The position numbers and the translations under genes were made by a program. From positions 2,508,001-2,572,000 of the forward strand of contig NZ_LN997848.1 in the NCBI RefSeq assembly GCF_001511835.1: 64,000 nt of DNA. The letters are read 5' to 3'. The DNA comes from Magnetospirillum sp. XM-1. GTDB taxonomy: Bacteria > Pseudomonadota > Alphaproteobacteria > Rhodospirillales > Magnetospirillaceae. Shown here piece after piece: positions 17,535 to 24,797 of the stretch (the first letter of the stretch is position 1; every line of letters starts with the position of its first letter). The notes below the pieces were generated by a model. It did not search any database. It was given only the letters and a program-made list of their open reading frames with translations, and was not told the DNA's origin.

Positions 17535-18209
17535 ATGCTTCGTGCCTTGATCGTGGATGATCACCCGCTGTTCCGCGAAGCCCTGGCCTTTGTCATTTCC
17601 CGTATCACCGACGATTACGTCTGCGTCGAGGCCGAATCCATGGAGCAGGCCACCAGCCTGCTGACCGGCGGTTCGCCGTTTGACGTCATCATGCTCGACC
17701 TGGGCTTGCCCGGGGCAAGCGGGCTGGCTGGCATCCTCAGCATTCGCGGCCTGGCCCCGTCGACTCCGGTGGTCGTGGTGTCGGCCGTCGAGGATGCCGA
17801 CACCATTCGCCGCGCCGCCTGCTTCGGGGTCAGCGGCTATATCCTGAAAAGCTCTCAAGGCAGCGTCATGCATGCGGCGCTGGCCAAGATCCTGGCCGGC
17901 GGCACCCATTTCCCCCAGGAGACGGGAGACGGCATCGCCCCCGGTCTTCTCCGCCCGGCCGAATTGGAGATGCTGACGCCGCGGCAGATGACCGTCCTGC
18001 GGCTTCTGGGGGAGGCGAAGTCCAACAAGCAGATCGCCTACGAGCTCAATATCAGCCAGGAAACGGTCAAGATCCATATCTCGGCCATTCTGCGCAAACT
18101 CGGCGCCAGCAGCCGGGCCCAGGCGGTCATGATGGCGCATCAGATGCGCGAGCTTCCGCGGCTGGTCGACGCGGACCCGGCACACGACGCCCCGTCCGGA
18201 GCCGCCTGA
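17535..18209 (+). CDS. NarL/LuxR-family response regulator
   Basis: This 224-residue protein has a receiver domain with acidic pocket Asp8/Asp9, phosphoacceptor Asp55 (MLDLGLPG) and Lys105, then a LuxR-type helix-turn-helix (about residues 145-210; TPRQMTVLRLLGEAKSNKQIAYELNISQETVKIH). No kinase is directly adjacent on this strand; the nearest is the membrane kinase at 20071-21666, which is paired with its own FixJ-type regulator. The gene borders the palindrome shared by the export and amine units, so it is a candidate activator of them. That link is an inference from position. The Shine-Dalgarno before its ATG is weak, whereas a strong one serves a tiny upstream reading frame. Confidence 0.88.
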   Translation: MLRALIVDDHPLFREALAFVISRITDDYVCVEAESMEQATSLLTGGSPFDVIMLDLGLPGASGLAGILSIRGLAPSTPVVVVSAVEDADTIRRAACFGVSGYILKSSQGSVMHAALAKILAGGTHFPQETGDGIAPGLLRPAELEMLTPRQMTVLRLLGEAKSNKQIAYELNISQETVKIHISAILRKLGASSRAQAVMMAHQMRELPRLVDADPAHDAPSGAA

Positions 18210-18326
18210 TCCGGCCGCCGATTTTTCCGTAGTTCCCGGGGATTATCGTCGCCCAGGCGCCTCGATACAGTTTTCCCGTACTTGCCGGGCTTTTGCCGAG
18301 CCCGCAGGAAATCGGGGGGGCGGAAT

Positions 18327-19463
18327 TTGAGGCAGGAAGATGCTGCACGGCTTGCGACCGTTCCGGCCGGAAGCGGGCTTGCCGGTATGGTCGAACTGGA
18401 TATCCCGATGGATGACGGTTCGGTTCGCTGTTTCAGCGCGTGGCGCTGCCGGCACGACCTGGGCTTCGAGCGTTCCATCGGCACCGTCAGGATCGAGCCC
18501 GGGCTGACCCCTGCCGACACCGACCGTGAGGCGTTCGCCGCCCTGATGCAGGCCGGCTCCCTGAGGCTGCCCTATGGTGGGGCATGCGGCGGCATCGATG
18601 CTGATCTCCGGCGGTTGTCCACGGCCGAGCTGGGACGTCTGGCCCGCTGTTTCGTCCAGTCCTTTCCCGACATGGCGGCGACGGGCCGGTCGGCCTTTTC
18701 CGGCGGGCTGGCCGGGACGCTGCTGTCTGGCTGGGTTGATGGCGGGGGGCGGTCGCTGTGGCTGGGTATCGAGGGGGGAACTCCCTCCAGGCTCGGTCGG
18801 GAGGAGGCCATCGCCCTGGGCGCCTTCACCCAGATTCGCCGTTTCGCAGGCAAGGAGGGACGCTGGGCGCTGTGGGGTTGCGACCAGTCCTCGCTGCTGC
18901 TGGCGCGCCGGTTGTGTGCCCTCGGGTGGGAACTGACGGGCGTTTCCGACCGGCGGGGCGCCGTGGTCAACGCGTGGGGGCTGACCCCGTCGGAATTGGC
19001 CTGCGGCATGGCCAATGTGGATGGTGTGGTGTCCATGGCCGGAGAGCGGGGAAGCGTTTCGGCGGACACCCCCCTGGACGGGGGAGTGGAACTGGTGGTG
19101 GTGGCCGGTCGGGAGGGTCCGGACGCCGCCGCCCTGGGGGGCACGGGGTGCCGCATGGTGGTGGAACTGGTTCCTGGTGGCATCAGCCGCCGGACGGAAG
19201 CCGAGCTTGCCGCCCGTGGAATCGTCGTGCTCCCCGAGATCGTCGCGACCTCGGGCCAGTCGCTGCTGACCCATCTCGGGTGGCTGCGGCGGCGCTGGCG
19301 CCGCGACTGGACCGATGGCGAGATGAAGGACAGGCTGCTGCAGCGGATGCACGCCATGGCGGAAGGGGACGAGGGGCCCACCGGCCGGGCCGAGGCCACC
19401 GCCGGGGCGCTGCGCTTCATCGGCGCGGCGCAGGCGGCGGGGCGCTCGCTGCTGGCGGTCTGA
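18327..19463 (+). CDS. Catalytically dead glutamate dehydrogenase homologue (pseudoenzyme)
   Basis: This reading frame of about 378 residues aligns along its length with the glutamate dehydrogenase encoded at 21726-22994. Shared blocks include MDDGS, FSAWRCRHD, LRLPYGG and GVSDRRGAVV. Key residues are gone: TKGGIRFHP is SIGTVRIEP, the PYGGGKG lysine is cysteine (PYGGACG), the PAPDVYT aspartate segment is ATGRSAF, and the dinucleotide motif GYGNAG is GCDQSS. The frame is nevertheless unbroken and uses normal high-GC codons, arguing for a retained, perhaps regulatory, function. The start is uncertain: TTG 18327 aligns best, TTG 18282 and ATG 18388 are alternatives. It follows the response regulator by 117 bases and converges on the FixJ-type gene. 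Confidence 0.75.
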   Translation: MRQEDAARLATVPAGSGLAGMVELDIPMDDGSVRCFSAWRCRHDLGFERSIGTVRIEPGLTPADTDREAFAALMQAGSLRLPYGGACGGIDADLRRLSTAELGRLARCFVQSFPDMAATGRSAFSGGLAGTLLSGWVDGGGRSLWLGIEGGTPSRLGREEAIALGAFTQIRRFAGKEGRWALWGCDQSSLLLARRLCALGWELTGVSDRRGAVVNAWGLTPSELACGMANVDGVVSMAGERGSVSADTPLDGGVELVVVAGREGPDAAALGGTGCRMVVELVPGGISRRTEAELAARGIVVLPEIVATSGQSLLTHLGWLRRRWRRDWTDGEMKDRLLQRMHAMAEGDEGPTGRAEATAGALRFIGAAQAAGRSLLAV

Positions 19464-20078
19464 TCAGGCGTCCTTGCCCAGCAGCCGCAGGTGCAGCCGG
19501 GTCAGTTCGGACAGGCTGGCGGTTCCCATCTTCTTCAGGACGTTGGCGCGGTGGCTTTCCACCGTACGGATTCCGATTTTCAGCTCGGCGGCGATCAGCT
19601 TGTTGGCCAGGCCGCGCACCATCAGCTCCATCACCGACTTCTCGCGCCGGCTGAGGCGGCGATAGCGGGTGAAGGCGTTGGATTTCTCGCCGGCCCGCTG
19701 GCGGGATTGGGCGTCGCGCACGAAGGCCTGGCGCACCCGATTCAGAAAGTATTCGTCGGCGAAGGGCTTTTCCAGGAAGTCGATGGCGCCGTTCCGGAAG
19801 GCGTTGACCGCCACCGGCACGTCGCCGTGGCCGGTGATGATGATGACCGGCAGCGGCTGGGGCTGGGCCTCCATCCATTGCAGCAGTTCAAGCCCGCTCA
19901 TCCCCGGCATGCGCTGGTCCACCACCAGGCAGCCCGGCCGGGCCGGCTGATAGGCGGATATGAAGCTCTCGCCATCGGCAAAGGTCTCGCAGGGCAGGTC
20001 GGCAAGGGCGCACATCACCGAGATGCAGTGGCGGACGGCGGAATCGTCATCGACGACGAAGACTGTCGGTTCAGGCAT
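19464..20078 (-). CDS. FixJ-family response regulator
   Basis: This 204-residue protein has a receiver domain (Asp10, Asp11, phosphoacceptor Asp54 in VVDQRMPGMSGLELL, Lys104 in FLEKPF) and a LuxR-type helix-turn-helix from about residue 140 (RLSRREKSVMELMVRGLANKLIAAEL). The start overlaps the histidine-kinase stop by 8 bases, so the two form a co-translated pair. FixJ/TodT/TtrR-type proteins of this form are activators. The likely targets are amino-acid catabolism genes nearby, but no binding site is identified. Confidence 0.92.
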   Translation of the reverse strand: MPEPTVFVVDDDSAVRHCISVMCALADLPCETFADGESFISAYQPARPGCLVVDQRMPGMSGLELLQWMEAQPQPLPVIIITGHGDVPVAVNAFRNGAIDFLEKPFADEYFLNRVRQAFVRDAQSRQRAGEKSNAFTRYRRLSRREKSVMELMVRGLANKLIAAELKIGIRTVESHRANVLKKMGTASLSELTRLHLRLLGKDA

Positions 20079-21666
20079 GGCTCACCAGGGGAAGGGTGAA
20101 GGAAAAGCAGGCGCCGTCGGGGCCGTTGCGGGCCAGCCACAGGCGTCCGCCGTGGGATTCGACGATGGAGCGGCAGATGGGCAGGCCGAGCCCCATTCCC
20201 GAAGGCTTGGTGGTGAAGAACAGGTCGAACAGCGGCCCCACCTTGTCCTCGGGGACGCCGGGGCCGGTGTCGGCCACCGACACCTCGACCGTCCGCTCGC
20301 GGCGGGTGGCGGCGATGGCGATGCGCCCGCTTCCGTCGGGCCGCTCGCGGTTGGCCAGGGCGTCGATGCTGTTGCGCAGCAGGTTGAGCAGTACCTGGTC
20401 CAACTGCACCGGGTCGATCCAGACCGGCTGCAGGTCGGGAGGCAGGTCCACGGTCAAGGTGATGCCGTGCCGGCGGATTTCCGGCATCACGAAGCCCAGG
20501 ATGCCGTCCAGGGCGGCCTTCAGCTCCACCTGGGCGGGCTGGCCGTCCTGGCGCAGGAAGCCGCGGATGGACCGCAGCACCTCGGCGGCGCGCTCGGCCT
20601 CGGCCACCGCCCGGTTCATCAGGTCCAGCACCTCGGCCTGGTCGCCGCCCCGGGCCAGCAACTGGCGCGAGGCGCGGGTGTAGCCCATGGTGGTGAACAG
20701 CGGCTGGTTCAATTCGTGCGCCAGACTCGACGCCATCTCGCCGATCAGGCTGAGGCGGGCCACCCGCGCCAGTTCGGCCCGGCGCTGGCCCAGGCTGGCC
20801 TCCAGGCGCCAGCGCTCGCTGACCACCGCGCCGACCAGCAGGCCGGTGGCGGCCAGCGCCACCATCACCGTCTGGTAGTAGGTCAGGTCCTGCCAGTGCC
20901 CGGGCAACACGGACAGGCCGGCGATGACGCCCATCTGGACTCCCAGAACCGCCACCGTCGTGCCGGCCAGGCCCCGGCGCATGGCAACCCAGATCACCGG
21001 CAGGAACAGGACATAGAGAATCTTCGACGGGTCGGGGACCAGCGGATTGAAGGTGACGGCCAGGGCGCAGGCCACCGCCAGGGCGTGCGAGGCGGTCTCG
21101 AACCGCGAGCGTCGCGGACCGTTGCCCGGCGTACGGCGCCGGAGCAGCAGCAGGAACGGCGTCACGGTCAGGATGGCGATGACGTCGCCCACCCAGTACT
21201 GGGCGGTGACGGCCGGCAGCTCGCTCCACGGCAGCAATCCGGCCGCCATGTAGGGCAGGGCGAAACCCAGCGCGGCCGCCACGGCGGCCACCGGCACCAT
21301 GATCACCAGCCAGACGGTGTCGTACATGCGCCCCAGGGTGGCGTCGAAGGCCAGGCGGCCCGACAGCAGCCATACTCCGGCGCCATAGGCGGCGACGATC
21401 AGCAGGTTGCTCAACGCCAGTACGGGAATGGGGGCCGGGCTGCCGCGCACCAAGAGGTCCCCCAGCATGAGGGCGGCGAAGGTCAGCGCCGCGCCGTATC
21501 CCCGCCGCTCCAGCAGCAGCAGGGCGACGTAAAGGCCGGCCGGCGGGTTCCAGGGGGTGATGTTGATGGCGGGCGGGTCGTGGATGAAGGTGCCCCAGTC
21601 CACCACGACATAGACGGCGAGAAAGACGAGGGGGAACAGCTTTCCGCCCATAGCGAAGCGCCGCAC
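20071..21666 (-). CDS. Membrane sensor histidine kinase (MASE1-like sensor domain)
   Basis: The N-terminal half (about 300 residues) has eight or so membrane helices of the MASE1 type, with the characteristic ITPWNPPAGL segment near residue 35. The C-terminal half is a kinase: H-box SSLAHELNQPL, N-box NLLRNSIDAL, then DTGPGVP and GMGLGL. It is paired with the FixJ-type regulator through an 8-base overlap. GTG 21666 is chosen as start because GGAGGAG lies 8-9 bases upstream; an ATG at 21651 would remove five residues. The integral-membrane sensor suggests a hydrophobic or membrane-state signal. Confidence 0.88.
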   Translation of the reverse strand: MRRFAMGGKLFPLVFLAVYVVVDWGTFIHDPPAINITPWNPPAGLYVALLLLERRGYGAALTFAALMLGDLLVRGSPAPIPVLALSNLLIVAAYGAGVWLLSGRLAFDATLGRMYDTVWLVIMVPVAAVAAALGFALPYMAAGLLPWSELPAVTAQYWVGDVIAILTVTPFLLLLRRRTPGNGPRRSRFETASHALAVACALAVTFNPLVPDPSKILYVLFLPVIWVAMRRGLAGTTVAVLGVQMGVIAGLSVLPGHWQDLTYYQTVMVALAATGLLVGAVVSERWRLEASLGQRRAELARVARLSLIGEMASSLAHELNQPLFTTMGYTRASRQLLARGGDQAEVLDLMNRAVAEAERAAEVLRSIRGFLRQDGQPAQVELKAALDGILGFVMPEIRRHGITLTVDLPPDLQPVWIDPVQLDQVLLNLLRNSIDALANRERPDGSGRIAIAATRRERTVEVSVADTGPGVPEDKVGPLFDLFFTTKPSGMGLGLPICRSIVESHGGRLWLARNGPDGACFSFTLPLVSHA

Positions 21667-21693
21667 GTCCCGTCTCCTCCATTCCGGAATGGA

Positions 21694-21719
21694 GGGGCGG
21701 CCCCGCCTGGGGCCGCCCC
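21694..21719 (-). terminator. Hairpin after the glutamate dehydrogenase gene
   Basis: A perfect 11-base-pair GC stem (21694-21704 with 21709-21719) and a four-base loop lie six bases past the gdh stop codon on the minus strand. No U-run is present, so it may act with Rho or insulate the downstream kinase gene. Confidence 0.6.
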
Positions 21720-21725
21720 GATTGC

Positions 21726-22994
21726 TCAGTTGGTAAAGTAGGCCTGGGTGCCGTGGGCCGCAATGGCGTCGGACAGGCGCTGCAGCGCATGGACATAGGC
21801 GGCCGTGCGCATGGAGGCCTTCTTGTCCTGGTGGATGTTCCACACGTGGCGTCCCTCGGCCTCCATGATGGCCTTGAGGCGCTGGTGAACCTCCTCCAGC
21901 TGCCAGTAATAGCCCTGGCGGTTCTGCACCCACTCGAAGTAGGACACGGTCACGCCGCCGGCATTGGCCAGGATGTCGGGCAGCACGGTGATGCCCTTGG
22001 CCTCCAGCAGGCCGTCGGCCTCCTTGGTGACGGGGCCGTTGGCCAGCTCCAGGATGACCTTGGTGCGGATGGTGTCGGCGTTGTCGATGTGGATCTGGTC
22101 TTCCAGCGCCGCCGGAACCAGCAGGTCGCTTTCCACCGCCAGCAGTTCGTCGGCGGCCACCACGCGGGCGCGGCCGCTCTTGGCGTAGGCCGAGACCGAG
22201 CCGGCGGCGTCCTTGGCCTCCAGCACGGCGTCGGGGTCCAGCCCGTCACCCGACACGATGGCGCCCCGCGAATCCGAGATGCCGATGATCTTGTAGCCGT
22301 CGGCATGCAGCAGCCTGGCGATGTGGATGCCGGCGTTGCCATAGCCCAGGACGACGACGCGCTTGGCCGACTTGTCCAGGCCCAGCTCGGTCTCCAGGTG
22401 CTTGACCAGATAATAGCCGCCGCGCGCCGTGGCGTCGTCGCGGCCCAGCGAGCCGCCCAGGGGGATCGGCTTGCCGGTGATCACCGCCGGGCTGGGCTGG
22501 CGGACCATGGAGCTGTACTCGTCGGCCATCCAGCCCATGATCATGGAATTGGTGTAGACGTCGGGCGCCGGGATGTCGCGGTCGGGGCCGATCATGCTGG
22601 CGAAGGCCTGGACATAGGCGCGCGACAGGCGCTCGAGCTCGGCGCGCGACAGGCCGCGCGGGTCCACCTGCACCGCGCCCTTGCCGCCGCCATAGGGCAG
22701 GTTCATCACCGCGCACTTGAAGGTCATCCAGAAGGCCAGGGTCGAGACCTCGCCCACCGTCGAGGCGGGATGGAAGCGAATCCCGCCCTTGGTCGGGCCG
22801 CGGGTGTCGTCGTAGCGGCAGCGCCAGGCGGTGAACGACCGCCGCGAGCCGTCGTCCATGCGGATGGTCAGGCGGGTGGTCAGCGTCTCCTTGGGGTGAC
22901 GGAGCTTCTCCAGCACCTCGGGGTCCACCTGCACGTGGCGCGCCGCCTCGTCAAGTCGGGTGAGGGCGTGGGAAAGCATTGCCATGTCGGTCAT
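21726..22994 (-). CDS. Glu/Leu/Phe/Val-type dehydrogenase, probable glutamate dehydrogenase
   Basis: This 422-residue protein has all the active-site features that the neighbouring homologue lacks: Lys69 in TKGGIRFHP, Lys93, Lys105 in PYGGGKG, Asp145 in PAPDVYT, and the nucleotide-binding GYGNAG. The enzyme interconverts glutamate and 2-oxoglutarate plus ammonium. In this setting it would recycle the 2-oxoglutarate needed for transamination of amino acids fed to the ferredoxin oxidoreductase. The start ATG 22994 has GGAGAG 8 bases upstream. Related amino-acid dehydrogenases share the fold, but length and motifs favour glutamate. Confidence 0.92.
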   Translation of the reverse strand: MTDMAMLSHALTRLDEAARHVQVDPEVLEKLRHPKETLTTRLTIRMDDGSRRSFTAWRCRYDDTRGPTKGGIRFHPASTVGEVSTLAFWMTFKCAVMNLPYGGGKGAVQVDPRGLSRAELERLSRAYVQAFASMIGPDRDIPAPDVYTNSMIMGWMADEYSSMVRQPSPAVITGKPIPLGGSLGRDDATARGGYYLVKHLETELGLDKSAKRVVVLGYGNAGIHIARLLHADGYKIIGISDSRGAIVSGDGLDPDAVLEAKDAAGSVSAYAKSGRARVVAADELLAVESDLLVPAALEDQIHIDNADTIRTKVILELANGPVTKEADGLLEAKGITVLPDILANAGGVTVSYFEWVQNRQGYYWQLEEVHQRLKAIMEAEGRHVWNIHQDKKASMRTAAYVHALQRLSDAIAAHGTQAYFTN

Positions 22995-23236
22995 ACGGGT
23001 CTCTCCAATGATATGATTCCGGTGACCGTCTCGCCCCGCCCCCCAAACATCCGTCCGAGGCGTCGGACCATATCGTCCCACCGAAAGATGACCGTAAATG
23101 TACGGTGTTCGGCGGAACATGCAGAGACCGTGATTCTGCTGAATTTTAGCGCTTGACTTTGCGCTGTCGTCGCGATCTTGCGGTCTGTTGTCGCGGCTTT
23201 GCCGCGGTCAAATAACGCCCAAAAGATGCAAGGGCT

Positions 23237-23533
23237 CTATACGCCTTCGTCACGGGCCATCCGCTCGATCAGCGACAATATTCTCAGCGCGGTGGCGTGT
23301 TCGCTCCAGCTGGCCGAGCGTTCGAGGGAAGCGGCCCATTCTTCCGCCAACAGGCGGGCGGCGGTGCCGTGCCGGTCGAAGATCTTGTGTGCCGCCTGGG
23401 CAATTTCGTCGTTAGAGGGTCTGTCCGTAGGGAAAATCGCGTTTGCAAGGGGCATCAGGGCTTGTTTATCCAGACATATGATTGATGCAGCACCACGGTA
23501 TGATATCAAGCCAATGGGTTGCGATTCAATCAC
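23237..23533 (-). CDS. Small hypothetical protein
   Basis: This frame of up to 98 residues is predicted largely helical (NDEIAQAAHKIFDRHG, WSEHATALRILSLIERMA). A shorter start at the Met of MPLANAIFP would leave about 72 residues. It has no signal peptide or membrane segment and I recognise no family. It lies between gdh and the Rnk-like gene in a region of lower GC. Helical periodicity and absence of an opposing gene make it plausible. Confidence 0.5.
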   Translation of the reverse strand: MIESQPIGLISYRGAASIICLDKQALMPLANAIFPTDRPSNDEIAQAAHKIFDRHGTAARLLAEEWAASLERSASWSEHATALRILSLIERMARDEGV

Positions 23534-23647
23534 CGGAAAATACGGAGAAATATTCCTTGGACCCGCTTGGTCGCTTTGCCATCGTTATGCTGATCAATGA
23601 CCATGTGCCGTACGTGGTAATGCGGATTTTTACTAAGGAGTGCAGCC

Positions 23648-24073
23648 ATGCGGTCCGACGCTTCTCTTCCTCCGATCATCGTCAGCCGCGAGGATGCGGA
23701 GCGCCTTTGGGCGCTGTGCGGGCTATTGTGGGAAACCGTGCCCAAGATCGCTGCCTTCCTGGAGGAGGAACTGGATCGCGCCGACACGGTGGCGTGCGCC
23801 GACCTGGCCGCCGACATCGTCCGCATGGGGTCCAGCGTCCGCTTCCGTGACGAGGCGACCGGCATCCCGGCACAGGCGACGCTGGTTTATCCTGGCCAGG
23901 AGGATGCCGACCGGCATCTGGTCTCGGTTCTGTCGCCGGTGGGGGCCGCGTTGCTGGGCCTGCGTCCCGGACAGTCCATCAACTTCAAGCTGGCCAACGG
24001 CCGGATGCGGCGGCTGACGGTGCTGGCGGTGAAAAACCCGCCGGAGAACGGCCGGGTCTTTCGTGCCGCATAG
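23648..24073 (+). CDS. Rnk/GreA-GreB C-terminal domain protein
   Basis: This 141-residue protein resembles Rnk (regulator of nucleoside diphosphate kinase): a short helical N-terminal region followed by the FKBP-like domain seen at the end of GreA/GreB (MGSSVRFRDEATG, VLSPVGAALLGLRPGQSINFKL). Such proteins bind RNA polymerase near the secondary channel without a long coiled coil, tuning elongation. A weak AGGAG precedes the ATG by about 8 bases. The next gene, the Lrp-type regulator, converges on it. Confidence 0.82.
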   Translation: MRSDASLPPIIVSREDAERLWALCGLLWETVPKIAAFLEEELDRADTVACADLAADIVRMGSSVRFRDEATGIPAQATLVYPGQEDADRHLVSVLSPVGAALLGLRPGQSINFKLANGRMRRLTVLAVKNPPENGRVFRAA

Positions 24074-24108
24074 CCAGGTCCATGCCGGCGGGGCGCGCTT
24101 TCGGGGTT

Positions 24109-24567
24109 TTAGGCCGGCGGGGCGGCCCCGTTGCCCTTGACCGCCTTCAGTGCGAAGCTCGACTTGATGTTCTGCACTCCCGGCAGGTGAATCAAGGTTT
24201 CGCGCAGGAAGCGGTCGAAGGCGGCGATGTCGGCGGCGGCGATGTGCATCAGATAGTCCTGCTCGCCGGTCATGGCGTAGCATTCCAGCACCTCGGGGCA
24301 TTGCCGCACCGCGTCCTCGAAGGCGGCGGCGCGATGCAGGTCGAGCGAGGCGGCGACGAAGACGTCGAGGCCAAGGCCCAGCGCCGCCGGATCGACCAGG
24401 GCGGTATAGCCCCGGATCACCCCGGATTCCTCCAATAGCCGCACCCGCCGCCAGCAAGGCGAGGTGGACAGCCCGACCCGGGTCGACAACTCGGCGATGG
24501 ACATCCGTCCGTCCCGCTGCAATTCGGCGATGATGCGTCGGTCGAAAGTGTCCGGGTCGGTCAGCAT
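24109..24567 (-). CDS. Lrp/AsnC-family transcriptional regulator
   Basis: This 152-residue protein has an N-terminal winged helix-turn-helix (DRRIIAELQRDGRMSIAELSTRVGLSTSPCWRRV) and a C-terminal ligand-binding RAM domain with the VLECYAMTGEQDYLM signature. It is divergent from the indolepyruvate:ferredoxin oxidoreductase gene, the classic layout for an amino-acid-responsive local regulator. The 230-base gap between them carries a perfect 17-base palindrome and three AAGTAT-type elements. Control of the oxidoreductase and TrpB-like genes by an aromatic amino acid is inferred. Confidence 0.92.
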   Translation of the reverse strand: MLTDPDTFDRRIIAELQRDGRMSIAELSTRVGLSTSPCWRRVRLLEESGVIRGYTALVDPAALGLGLDVFVAASLDLHRAAAFEDAVRQCPEVLECYAMTGEQDYLMHIAAADIAAFDRFLRETLIHLPGVQNIKSSFALKAVKGNGAAPPA

Positions 24568-24662
24568 GAATCGTCTGCAATCATGGTATTGGTCGGAAAA
24601 ATCATCTTCAAACCTAGCGTCACGCGGCTATTAAAGCAAAGAAATGCCGTGGATATTGGATT

Positions 24663-24700
24663 ATACTTCCTGCCATAAAGTATTTCTACTACCGAAGTAT
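24663..24700. promoter_or_regulatory. Triple AAGTAT element upstream of the oxidoreductase gene
   Basis: ATACTT at 24663-24668 and AAGTAT at 24678-24683 form an inverted pair. A third AAGTAT follows at 24695-24700, 17 bases after the second. Multiple degenerate sites in helical phase are typical of Lrp/AsnC-type binding. Confidence 0.45.
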
Positions 24701-24709
24701 GATGAATAT

Positions 24710-24726
24710 TTGCTGCAATGCAGCAA
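24710..24726. promoter_or_regulatory. Perfect palindrome TTGCTGCA-A-TGCAGCAA
   Basis: Eight-base perfect arms around a single A, midway between the divergent lrp-type gene and the oxidoreductase gene. It is a strong operator candidate for the adjacent regulator. Confidence 0.55.
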
Positions 24727-24797
24727 GACTATGACGAATGTCAAGCCTGACAAAGAATTAGGCGGATAAGTAAAGCATCGCGAAAGGGAGGGGCCGG

